DNA from: an uncultured Desulfobacterales bacterium
GTDB taxonomy: Bacteria; Desulfobacterota; Desulfobacteria; Desulfobacterales; SpSt-501
Assembly: GCA_938048455.1 (NCBI GenBank)
Contig: CALIUY010000012.1
Coordinates: forward strand, 218,538-282,537
Length of the DNA: 64,000 bases
Direction of reading: 5' to 3'
A model generated the notes under the pieces. That model was not told where the DNA came from, made no database searches, and saw only the letters and a list, made by a program, of their open reading frames with translations. Position 1 is the first letter of the stretch. Each line of letters starts with the position of its first letter. Below, piece after piece: positions 43,271 to 51,099 of this stretch. The position numbers and the translations under genes were made by a program.

Positions 43271-43774
43271 ATGCTCCTCTTCAAAATCATCGACGGCGCA
43301 AGCCGCCTTACGGGCAACCTCGCCGCCTGGCTCGTGATCCCCCTGCTCTTCGTCGTCGTCCACGAGGTGACGGCGCGCCACGTCTTCAATGCGCCCACGG
43401 GTTGGGGTTACGACACGAGCTGGATGCTCTTCTCGGCGCAGTTCCTGATCGGCGGGGCCTACACGCTGCTGCAGAAAAACCACATCCGCATCGACATCGT
43501 CTACAACCTCCTCTCCGAGCGGGCGAAGACGGTCTATGACCTGATCATCTATCTCCTCTTTTTCCTGGTGCCGGCCGCGCTCTTCACCTGGGCGGGCGTG
43601 CGCTTTGCGGCCGAGGCCTTCGCCGCCGACGAAAAGCTCTCCACGACCAACTGGTTTTTCCCCTCCGGGCCGCCGAAGAGCCTCATCCCCCTCGGGTTTT
43701 TCCTGCTCGGCCTCCAGGCCGTCTCCGAGATCGCGCGCTGCATCCGGACCCTGCGCGCGGGGAGGCCCGCATGA
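43271..43774 (+). CDS. dctQ: TRAP transporter small permease DctQ
   Basis: This 167-residue protein has four membrane segments and the DctQ pattern: NLAAWLVIPLLFVVVHEVTARHVFN near the start, YDTSWMLFSAQFLIGGAYTLLQKNHIRIDIVYN in the middle, and WFFPSGPPKSLIPLGFFLLGLQAV near the end. It stabilises the large permease and overlaps its gene by four bases (ATGA). Confidence 0.92.
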   Translation: MLLFKIIDGASRLTGNLAAWLVIPLLFVVVHEVTARHVFNAPTGWGYDTSWMLFSAQFLIGGAYTLLQKNHIRIDIVYNLLSERAKTVYDLIIYLLFFLVPAALFTWAGVRFAAEAFAADEKLSTTNWFFPSGPPKSLIPLGFFLLGLQAVSEIARCIRTLRAGRPA

Positions 43775-45096
43775 TCCCCGATCAGGCCGCGGCCGTGATC
43801 ATGATGGGGTTGCTTCTGGTGCTGGTGATCGGAGGGGTACACCTCGCCTTCGCGCTCCTGCTGCTCGCGATCGTCTTCGGGTTCGCCTACATGGGGCCGA
43901 TGATCTTCCAGATGTCGATGCTCTCCTTTTTCGGCACCATGGAAAGCGAGGAGCTGATCGCCGTGCCCCTGTTCGTCTTCATGGGGACGGTCCTCGAAAA
44001 GACCGAGGTCGCCGAGAACGTCTACCAGACGCTCTACGAGCTCTTCGGCCCGGTGCGCGGCGGGCTGGCCTTCGCGACCATCCTCACCTGCACGGTCTTC
44101 GCCGCCTGCACCGGGGTGATCGCGGCGACCGTGACCACGATGACGCTGCTCGCCGTGCCGGCGATGCTCAAGCGCCGTTACAACAAAGGGCTCGCCACCG
44201 GCGTCGTCTGCGCCGGCGGCAGCCTGGGAATCCTGATCCCGCCGAGCGTCATGCTCGTCATGTACGGACCCATGGCGAACCTCTCGGTCGCCAAGCTCTT
44301 CGCCGCGGCCCTCTTCCCCGGCCTGCTCCTCTCGGCCCTCTACCTTCTCTACATCGGGATCGGCGCCTGGCTGAATCCGAATCTCGCCCCGGCCATCGCG
44401 CGCGAGGAGATGCCCCGGCGCGATCGGCGCTTCTGGCTCCGGGCCATCTGGCAGATGGTCCCGACGGTGCTTCTGATCGTGGCCGTGCTGGGTTCGATCA
44501 TCGAAGGGATCGCCTCCCCGACCGAGGCCTCGGGGGTGGGGGCCTTTTGTGCCCTGGTGCTCGCCGCCTGCTACCGCAAGCTCACCTTCGCGACGCTCCG
44601 CGCGGCCGCGCAGACGACGCTGCTGGTGACCGCGATGGTCTTCTTCATCATCATCGGCGCCGGCGTCTTCAACTCCGTCTTTCTCTTCCTGGGCGGGGGC
44701 GAACTCGTCAAAAGCATGCTCCTCGGGCTTCCTTTCGGGCGCTGGTTCATCTTGGGCGTGATGATGTTCACGCTCTTCATCGGCGGGTTTTTCATCTCCT
44801 GGCAGGGCCTGCTCTACATCGTCGTTCCGATCTTTCTTCCGATCTCCTCGGCCCTGCAGTTCGATCCCCTCTGGTTTGCGATCCTGGTCTGCGTGAACCT
44901 GCAGATGTCGTTTCTGACCCCGCCCTTCGCCTACGCCATTTTCTTCGTGAAGGGGGCCTCGCCGCCCGAGATCAAGACGACCGACATCTACAAGGGGGTC
45001 GTCCCCTTCGTCGTCCTGCAGATTGCGGGGCTGGCGATTTGCATGATCTTCCCGGAAATCGTCCTCTGGCTGCCGCGGGTGACGCTCGGCGGCTGA
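43771..45096 (+). CDS. dctM: TRAP transporter large permease DctM
   Basis: This 441-residue membrane protein is the transport subunit of a three-gene TRAP system, importing an organic acid with sodium. DctM motifs are VPLFVFMGTVLEKT, VFAACTGVIAATVTTMTLLAVPAML, GGSLGILIPPSVMLVMYGPM, and the late VNLQMSFLTPPFAYAIFFVKG. About twelve segments are visible. It is coupled to dctQ and followed by the SDR gene after 33 bases. Confidence 0.94.
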   Translation: MIPDQAAAVIMMGLLLVLVIGGVHLAFALLLLAIVFGFAYMGPMIFQMSMLSFFGTMESEELIAVPLFVFMGTVLEKTEVAENVYQTLYELFGPVRGGLAFATILTCTVFAACTGVIAATVTTMTLLAVPAMLKRRYNKGLATGVVCAGGSLGILIPPSVMLVMYGPMANLSVAKLFAAALFPGLLLSALYLLYIGIGAWLNPNLAPAIAREEMPRRDRRFWLRAIWQMVPTVLLIVAVLGSIIEGIASPTEASGVGAFCALVLAACYRKLTFATLRAAAQTTLLVTAMVFFIIIGAGVFNSVFLFLGGGELVKSMLLGLPFGRWFILGVMMFTLFIGGFFISWQGLLYIVVPIFLPISSALQFDPLWFAILVCVNLQMSFLTPPFAYAIFFVKGASPPEIKTTDIYKGVVPFVVLQIAGLAICMIFPEIVLWLPRVTLGG

Positions 45097-45129
45097 GAAA
45101 GAGGAACGGCCGGCCCAAAGAGGGGTTCC

Positions 45130-45897
45130 ATGGTCTGGAATCTATCGCTCGAGGGGCAATGCGGGATCGTGACCGGAGCGGCGAGCGGCATCGGCCGCGC
45201 GGCCGCGCGGCACCTCGCCGCCATGGGGGCCGATCTTCTGCTTGTGGACCTGGACGAAGGGCGCTTGGAGGAAGCTGCATCCGAGATCCGGCGGAGCTTC
45301 CCGGAGCGACGCCTTGCGGCCGCCCGTGCCGATGCCGCCCGCGAGCCCGAGGTCCGCGCCGCGGTCGCCGGCGCGCTTTCCTATCTCGGCGCGCTCGACT
45401 TTCTGGTGAACGGGCACGGCATCCTGCGCCGTACGGCCTTCGCGGAGATCGAGAGCGCGGAGTGGGATCTCGTCCTGGCGGTCAACCTGCGGAGCTGCTT
45501 TCTTTTCTGCCGCGAGGTGATCCCCCACCTGTTGCCGCGGGGCAAAGGGGCGATCGTGAACGTCGCCTCGCTCGCCGGCCGCAGCTGCAGCATCCTCGGC
45601 GGGGCGCACTACACGGCCGCCAAGCACGGCCTGGTCGGCTTGTCCCGACATCTTGCCCGCGAGTACGGGCGGCAGGGGATCCGCGTCAACGCCTTTTGTC
45701 CCGGGGCGACCCTCACCCCGATGACGCTCTCCACCACGACGCCCGAGGAGATCGAGCGCGTGGCGGCTTCCATTCCGCGCGGCCGCTGGGCGGATCCCGA
45801 GGAGCAGGCCTGGGTCATCGGGTTTCTGCTGAGCGATGCCGCGGCCAACATCACCGGAGCCTGCATCGACGCCAACGGCGGCTCGCTCATGGTTTAG
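45130..45897 (+). CDS. Short-chain dehydrogenase/reductase
   Basis: This 255-residue SDR shows the NAD(P) motif GIVTGAASGIGRAAARHL, NGHGIL, the catalytic Ser in VNVASLAGRSCS and Tyr/Lys in HYTAAKHG, and the C-terminal GACIDANGGSLMV. Asp65-type acidic residues (LLLVDLDEG) after strand 2 favour NAD(H). It could act on the same substrate series as the Zn-dehydrogenase in this operon. The exact reaction cannot be read. Confidence 0.9.
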   Translation: MVWNLSLEGQCGIVTGAASGIGRAAARHLAAMGADLLLVDLDEGRLEEAASEIRRSFPERRLAAARADAAREPEVRAAVAGALSYLGALDFLVNGHGILRRTAFAEIESAEWDLVLAVNLRSCFLFCREVIPHLLPRGKGAIVNVASLAGRSCSILGGAHYTAAKHGLVGLSRHLAREYGRQGIRVNAFCPGATLTPMTLSTTTPEEIERVAASIPRGRWADPEEQAWVIGFLLSDAAANITGACIDANGGSLMV

Positions 45898-45921
45898 CGC
45901 ATCCGGGCCGTGGGGGAAGCG

Positions 45922-46407
45922 ATGAAGATCGGGCATGCCGCGGGCGCAATCCGCAAAATCGTGTCCTTCCGCCTCGAGCCGGGCTGCGATGTGCTTGCGG
46001 GGATCGAGCAGGTCTGCCGCGAGCGGGGGATTTCCTGCGCCGTCGTGCTCGCGGCGATCGGAAGCCTGCGGCGCGCCGCGCTTTTCACCGCGGTCCCGCT
46101 TCCCAACAAGGCGGGGGGAGGCTACGGCGAGCCGATCGCGATCGAGGGACCGCTCGAACTCGTCGCTGCCCAGGGGACCATCGGCTTGGAAGAGGACGGC
46201 GGGCGTTACCTGCACGTGCATGCCCTCGTGAGCGACGGATCCGCCCGCTGCCGCGGCGGGCATCTGATCGCGGGCTCCGCCCCGGTGCTCATCACCTGCG
46301 AGGTGACCCTGGGCGTACTCGCCGGGATCGAGGCCCTGCGGCGCTTCGATCCCGCGGTGGAAATGAAGGTCCTCGGCTTCCGCGAAAGCGCCGACCCCGA
46401 ACCCTGA
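45922..46407 (+). CDS. DUF296/PPC domain protein
   Basis: This 161-residue protein matches the PPC (plant and prokaryote conserved, DUF296) domain: a start KIVSFRLEPGCDVLAGIEQVCRE split by Gly and Cys, VVLAAIGSLRRAAL, then HVHALVSDG and a GGHL motif with His residues that bind metal in family structures. Members form trimers and some bind DNA. Here it may be an accessory or regulatory protein of the operon. ATG at 45922 follows GGGGGAAGC; a GTG four codons upstream is possible. Confidence 0.8.
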   Translation: MKIGHAAGAIRKIVSFRLEPGCDVLAGIEQVCRERGISCAVVLAAIGSLRRAALFTAVPLPNKAGGGYGEPIAIEGPLELVAAQGTIGLEEDGGRYLHVHALVSDGSARCRGGHLIAGSAPVLITCEVTLGVLAGIEALRRFDPAVEMKVLGFRESADPEP

Positions 46408-46441
46408 GGCGGCCGGCCGCCGCCGCCGGGAAAGGAGGCTT

Positions 46442-47434
46442 ATGGCCAAAGAGAAGGAGCGCATGGACGATCGCCCGGTCGAAAAGACGGCCTGGCGGAC
46501 GATGTACCGCACGATGGTGAAGATCCGGCTCTTCGAAACCCTGGCCGGGGAGTACTTCGCGGCCGGTCAGATCCCCGGCTTCATTCACCTCTCGATCGGG
46601 CAGGAGGGCTCCAGCGTGGGGGTCTGCTCCTGCCTGCGGCCCGACGACTACGTCGCGACCACCCACCGGGGCCACGGCCACATGATCGCCAAGGGCGCCG
46701 ATGTCCGGCGCATGACGGCCGAGCTTTTCGGCAAGGCGACGGGCTACTGCAAGGGCAAGGGCGGCTCCATGCACATCGCCGATTTTTCGATCGGCATCCT
46801 GGGGGCGAACGGAGTCGTCGCCGGGGGCCTGCCCCTGATCGTGGGGGCGGGGCTTTCGATCCAATTGCGCCGGAGCGACCAGGTGGCGGTCGTCTTTTTC
46901 GGCGACGGGGCCGCCAACCGCGGGCCGGTGCACGAGGCGATGAATCTCGCCTCGATCTGGAGGCTGCCGGTCCTCTTCGTCATCGAGAACAACCGCTACG
47001 CCTCGACGACCCCGCAGAGCTACGCCTGCGCCGTCGGCGATCTCTGCCTGCGGGCGGCGGCCTACAACATGCCGGGCTACGGGGTCGACGGCAACGATGT
47101 GCTCGCCGTGCGCGAGGCGACGCGCAAGGCCGTGGCCGCGGCACGGGCCGGCGAGGGACCGAGCCTGATCGAAAACAAGACCTACCGCGTGCGCGGCCAC
47201 TTCGAGGGCGATCCCCAGAAGTACCGCGATCCCTCCGAGGTGCAGCGCTGGCAGGCGGAAAACGATCCGATCCGCCGCTTTGAAGAATATCTGCGCCGGC
47301 GCGGGGTGCTGACCGCCAAGAAGATCCGGCGCATCGAGGAGGAGGTCCGCGCCGAGCTCGACGCCGCGGTCGCCTTCGCGAAGGAAAGCCCCTTTCCGCG
47401 TCCGGAGGAGGCGCTCGAAGACCTCTTCGCCTGA
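46442..47434 (+). CDS. 2-oxoacid/acetoin dehydrogenase E1 alpha
   Basis: This 330-residue subunit of a thiamine-diphosphate decarboxylating dehydrogenase carries the ThDP motif GDGAANRGPVHEAMN followed by NN, and GKGGSMHIADFSIGILGANGVVAGG partly matching PdhA and AcoA. The conserved THRGHGH active-site loop is present. It works with the next gene as an alpha2beta2 E1 that decarboxylates a 2-oxoacid or cleaves acetoin and transfers the acyl group to lipoyl-E2. AcoA and PdhA of this length are hard to separate by eye, so no symbol is given. AAAGGAGG precedes the ATG. Confidence 0.92.
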   Translation: MAKEKERMDDRPVEKTAWRTMYRTMVKIRLFETLAGEYFAAGQIPGFIHLSIGQEGSSVGVCSCLRPDDYVATTHRGHGHMIAKGADVRRMTAELFGKATGYCKGKGGSMHIADFSIGILGANGVVAGGLPLIVGAGLSIQLRRSDQVAVVFFGDGAANRGPVHEAMNLASIWRLPVLFVIENNRYASTTPQSYACAVGDLCLRAAAYNMPGYGVDGNDVLAVREATRKAVAAARAGEGPSLIENKTYRVRGHFEGDPQKYRDPSEVQRWQAENDPIRRFEEYLRRRGVLTAKKIRRIEEEVRAELDAAVAFAKESPFPRPEEALEDLFA

Positions 47435-47498
47435 GAATCGCGCGGCTGCAGCGGATCCGGCCGCCGGGACGGCCCCCGCGGCGAAAAGGAGGGAGGAG

Positions 47499-48482
47499 AT
47501 GAGCGATCGCCTGTTGAGCGCCTCGGCCGCGCTGGCCGAGGCCCTGATCGAGGAGATGACCCGCGACGAGCGGATCTTCATCCTCGGCGAAGACCTGACC
47601 GCCCATGCCGGGATTTTCGGACAGTTCAAGGGCATTCCCGAGAAGTTCCCGGGCCGCATCCTCGACACCCCGATCAGCGAGACCTGCATCGCCGGCTGCG
47701 GCGTGGGGGCGGCGCTGACCGGCATGCGGCCGATCGTCGATTTTCATTTTTCGGACTTCGTGACCTGCGGCATGGACGAGCTCTGCAACCAGGCGGCGAA
47801 GATCCGCTACATGTTCGGCGGTCAGGTGAAGCTGCCGCTCGTCGTCTGGTGCCCGGACGGCGCCGGACTGCGCGCCGCCGCCCAGCACAGCCAGTCGCTC
47901 GAGGCCTGGTTCGTCCACACTCCGGGCCTCAAGGTGGTCGTCCCCTCCGAGCCGGCCGATGTGAAGGGGCTGATGAAGGCCTCGATCCGCGACGACAATC
48001 CGGTCATGTTCTTCCAGCACAAGCGTCTTTTCCGCCGCGAGGGCCCGGTGCCCGAGGACCCCGAGTTTCTCATCCCGCTCGGTCGGGCGGCGATCAAGCG
48101 CGAGGGGCGGGACGTCACGTTTCTCACCTACGGCTCGGGCTACTTCCTGTGCCGGGAGGCCGCAGACGAGCTCGCCCGCGAGGGGATCGAGGCCGAGATC
48201 GTGGACCTGCGCACGCTCAAGCCGCTCGATTTCGATACCGTCGCCGCCTCGCTGCGCAAAACCTTCCGGGCGGTCATCGTGCACGAGGCCTGTCTGACGG
48301 GGGGCTTCGGCGCGGAGCTCGCCGCGCGCATCCAGGCCGAGCTCTTCGATTTCCTCGACGCCCCGGTTTTGCGGGTTGCGGCGAAGGACGTGCCGATTCC
48401 CTTTTCGCCCCCGCTCGAAGACTTCGTTTTGCCCCGGGCGGCCGACGTGGTCGCGGCCGCCCGCAGCGTCTGCAACCGCTGA
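47499..48482 (+). CDS. 2-oxoacid/acetoin dehydrogenase E1 beta
   Basis: This 327-residue beta subunit shows IFILGEDLTAHAGIFGQFKG, DTPISETCIAGCGVGAALTG, VDFHFSDFV, HSQSLEAWFVHTPGLKVVVPSEPADVKGL and the C-terminal transketolase domain with EAEIVDLRTLKPLDFDTV. It pairs with E1 alpha. AAGGAGGGAGG precedes the ATG. All motifs are intact. Confidence 0.93.
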   Translation: MSDRLLSASAALAEALIEEMTRDERIFILGEDLTAHAGIFGQFKGIPEKFPGRILDTPISETCIAGCGVGAALTGMRPIVDFHFSDFVTCGMDELCNQAAKIRYMFGGQVKLPLVVWCPDGAGLRAAAQHSQSLEAWFVHTPGLKVVVPSEPADVKGLMKASIRDDNPVMFFQHKRLFRREGPVPEDPEFLIPLGRAAIKREGRDVTFLTYGSGYFLCREAADELAREGIEAEIVDLRTLKPLDFDTVAASLRKTFRAVIVHEACLTGGFGAELAARIQAELFDFLDAPVLRVAAKDVPIPFSPPLEDFVLPRAADVVAAARSVCNR

Positions 48483-48497
48483 GAAAGGCGCAAGCGT

Positions 48498-49691
48498 ATG
48501 GCGATCGAAATCGCGGTGCCCAAGCTCGGACTGACGATGGAAGAGGCGGTGCTCGTCGCCTGGAAGGCGGCCCCCGGCGCGCGGGTCCGCAAGGAGGAGA
48601 TCGTTCTCGTGCTGGAAACCGACAAGGTCACCTACGAGATGCCCTCTCCGGGGGAGGGGCTGCTTCATCCGCTCGTGCCCGCGGGCAGCCGGATCGCGGT
48701 CGGCGAAGTCGTGGGATTCCTCGCCGCCGATGCGGCCGAGCTGGCGCGTCTGGCCCTGGAGAAGCCTGGGGCGGCCGTGACCGGGGAGGAGGCGGCGGCC
48801 GTTGCCCCCGCGGCCGCCGCCGCAACCCCTTCCGCTGCTCCTCCCTCCAGCCGAATCAAGGCCTCCCCGGCGGCGCGGGCGATCGCGCGTGCCCACGGGA
48901 TCGATCTCGCCGCCCTCACCGGCTCGGGCCCCGCGGGGCGCATCGTGCGGGCGGACGTGATGCGCGCCCTCGAAGAGCCCCGACCCGCTCCGGCAGCCCC
49001 CGGGGGGAGCGCGCTTACGGTGCTCGAGGAAATTCCGATCGTCGGCGTGCGGCGGGCGATCTTCCGCAACATGCACGCGAGTCTATCCAGCCAGGCCCAG
49101 ATCACGTTGCATACCGAGACCTCGGCCGAAGCGCTCCTGCGGTTGCGCCGGAAAAGAAAAGAGGCCGGTGCGCCCGTGTCCTACAATGCCTTCTTCGTCC
49201 AGGCGATCGCGCGGGCGCTGCGTCGGCACCCCCGGATCAACGCCTCCGTCGAGGGGGAGGTGATCCGCGTCTGGCGGGAAATCCACGTGGGGGTGGCGAT
49301 GGACTTCGGAAACGGGCTCTTCGTCCCCAAGGTGCGCCACGCGGACGCGAAAACGCTCGAGGAGATCGAGGCCGAATTGCAGCGTCTCGCCGCGGCGGGC
49401 CGGGCCGGGCGGCTCACCTTGGATGAGCTGAGCCTCGGGACCTTCACCCTCACCAACCTGGGGGCCTGGGGCATCGACCGCTTCACGCCGATCGTGAATC
49501 CTCCCGAGAGCGCGATTCTGGGAGTCGGCCGCATCGAGGAGAAACCGGTCGCCGTCGCCGGCGAGGTCCGCATCGAGGCGCGGACCGCTCTTTCCCTCAC
49601 CTTTGACCACCGCATCATCGACGGGGCGGCCGGCGCGGCTTTTCTCCAGACCGTCAGCCGCTTCGTCGAAGAACCGGCGCTCATGCTGTGA
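48498..49691 (+). CDS. Dihydrolipoyl acyltransferase E2
   Basis: This 397-residue core protein has one lipoyl domain (residues 1-80, Lys43 in ETDKVTYE), an Ala/Pro-rich linker, a peripheral-subunit-binding domain (about 116-155: ASPAARAIARAHGIDLAALTGSGPAGRI split by Gly) and a catalytic chloramphenicol-acetyltransferase-like domain ending in FDHRIIDGAAGAAF with the catalytic His and Asp. It transfers the acyl group from its lipoyl arm to CoA. The single lipoyl domain is usual for acetoin and many bacterial pyruvate complexes. Confidence 0.94.
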   Translation: MAIEIAVPKLGLTMEEAVLVAWKAAPGARVRKEEIVLVLETDKVTYEMPSPGEGLLHPLVPAGSRIAVGEVVGFLAADAAELARLALEKPGAAVTGEEAAAVAPAAAAATPSAAPPSSRIKASPAARAIARAHGIDLAALTGSGPAGRIVRADVMRALEEPRPAPAAPGGSALTVLEEIPIVGVRRAIFRNMHASLSSQAQITLHTETSAEALLRLRRKRKEAGAPVSYNAFFVQAIARALRRHPRINASVEGEVIRVWREIHVGVAMDFGNGLFVPKVRHADAKTLEEIEAELQRLAAAGRAGRLTLDELSLGTFTLTNLGAWGIDRFTPIVNPPESAILGVGRIEEKPVAVAGEVRIEARTALSLTFDHRIIDGAAGAAFLQTVSRFVEEPALML

Positions 49692-49724
49692 GCCCCGGAA
49701 ACGATCCCGGGAGGCGAGGAAACC

Positions 49725-51095
49725 GTGGCGGAGTCCTATGATGTGATCGTGATCGGCGCCGGTCCGGGCGGGGTTGCGGCCGCCGTCCGGGCAAGCCAGC
49801 TCGGGGCGAAGACCGCCCTCGTGGAGGCCGTGCACTGGGGAGGGTTCTGCCTCAACCGCGCCTGTGTACCGACCAAACTCTTCGCGGCCGCGGTGGAGCG
49901 CCGCCGGGGGCTGGCGGCGGCGGCGCGTTTGGGACTGCGGGATGTGGCCGGCGAAATCGACCCCGGGGCCCTCTTCGGCTTGAAAGACGAGCTCGTCTCC
50001 TATTTCGCCATGGGGACGGAGGGGCTGCTCAAGGCGAAGAAGGTGTCGCTGTTGGCCGGCCGCGGGCGTCTTGCCGGACCCGGCCGCGTGGCCGTCGGCG
50101 AATCCCTCCATGAGGCGAAAGCCGTCATCCTCGCCGTCGGCGCCGCCTGGGCGCGGCCGGATTTCCCGGGCGCCGATCTCGAAGCCGTGGTCCACCCCGC
50201 GCGGCTGCTCGAGGAGGCGAAGATTCCCGCCTCGGCCCTCCTGCTCGGCGCGGGCCCCTGGGCGCTCGAGTGGGCCCAGTTTCTCTCCGCCTGCGGCTGC
50301 CGCGTCACCGTGGCGGCGCGCGAGCGCGGGCTGCTTCCGGGTTTCGACCCCGAAATCGGCCAGCGGCTGCGCGCCGCCTGGAAAAACGACCCGGTGACCT
50401 TTCTTGCCGGATGCCGCGTGATCCGGGCGTCCAGGAACCCCGAAGGGGGCCTTGCGGTCACGCTTTCCGTGAAAGACCGCGAGGAGACGCGGGCCTTCGA
50501 GCGGGTGATCCATTTCGAGCGCCGCCCCGCCCTCGAGGATCTCGGCCTCGAATCGGTCGGGCTGAAGGACCTGCGGGGGAACGAACAGCTGCAAACCGCC
50601 GTTCCCGGCATCTTCGCCGTGGGCGATGCGACCGGTTGCTTTCCCGACCTTTCCCACGGGTCGACGGCCATGGGGATCCTCGCCGCCGAAAACGCCCTGG
50701 GGGCGGCCCGAACCTATGATCCGCGCGTGGTCCCCCGGATCGCCTTCACCAGCCCGCAGGCGGCCTCCGTGGGTCTCGGCGAAGAAGAGGCCGAGGAGGC
50801 GGGATATGATGTCGTCACGGGAACGGCGGCGGTCGCGGCGACGCCGATGGCCATGATCCAGGGGGCGGCCCACGGGGTGGTCAAGGTCGTGGGCGACAAA
50901 CGCTATGGCGAGCTTCTGGGGGTCCATGCGCTCGCCCCGTTTGCCACCGAGATCATCGGCGCGGGGGCGCTCGCCCTGCAGATGGAGGCCACCCTCGAGG
51001 AGCTCGCCCGCGCGGCGCTGCCGCACCCCACGATCGCCGAGTCGCTCGCCGAGGCCGCGCGCGAGGCGCTCGGCTGGGCCATCTATCTCCCCTGA
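49725..51095 (+). CDS. lpd: Dihydrolipoyl dehydrogenase E3
   Basis: This 456-residue flavoprotein reoxidises dihydrolipoyl groups. FAD motif VIGAGPGGVAAAVRASQLG, redox pair GFCLNRACVPTK (the Cys-x4-Cys disulphide), GDATGCFPDL, and the C-terminal His-Glu pair HPTIAESLAEAA are all present. The NAD-binding loop reads LLGAGPWALEWAQFLSACGCRVTV: the usual GxGxxG is GAGPWA, with Ala in place of the last Gly. The GTG start follows GAGGCGAGG. The substitution could affect pyridine nucleotide binding, which is relevant because a possible alternative electron acceptor system follows 4 bases downstream. Confidence 0.9.
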   Translation: MAESYDVIVIGAGPGGVAAAVRASQLGAKTALVEAVHWGGFCLNRACVPTKLFAAAVERRRGLAAAARLGLRDVAGEIDPGALFGLKDELVSYFAMGTEGLLKAKKVSLLAGRGRLAGPGRVAVGESLHEAKAVILAVGAAWARPDFPGADLEAVVHPARLLEEAKIPASALLLGAGPWALEWAQFLSACGCRVTVAARERGLLPGFDPEIGQRLRAAWKNDPVTFLAGCRVIRASRNPEGGLAVTLSVKDREETRAFERVIHFERRPALEDLGLESVGLKDLRGNEQLQTAVPGIFAVGDATGCFPDLSHGSTAMGILAAENALGAARTYDPRVVPRIAFTSPQAASVGLGEEEAEEAGYDVVTGTAAVAATPMAMIQGAAHGVVKVVGDKRYGELLGVHALAPFATEIIGAGALALQMEATLEELARAALPHPTIAESLAEAAREALGWAIYLP

Positions 51096-51099
51096 GACG

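Noticed and set aside
46980-49076. Minus-strand 698-codon frame opposite the E1/E2 genes
   Set aside because: Antisense shadow; the plus-strand frames hold intact ThDP and lipoyl motifs.
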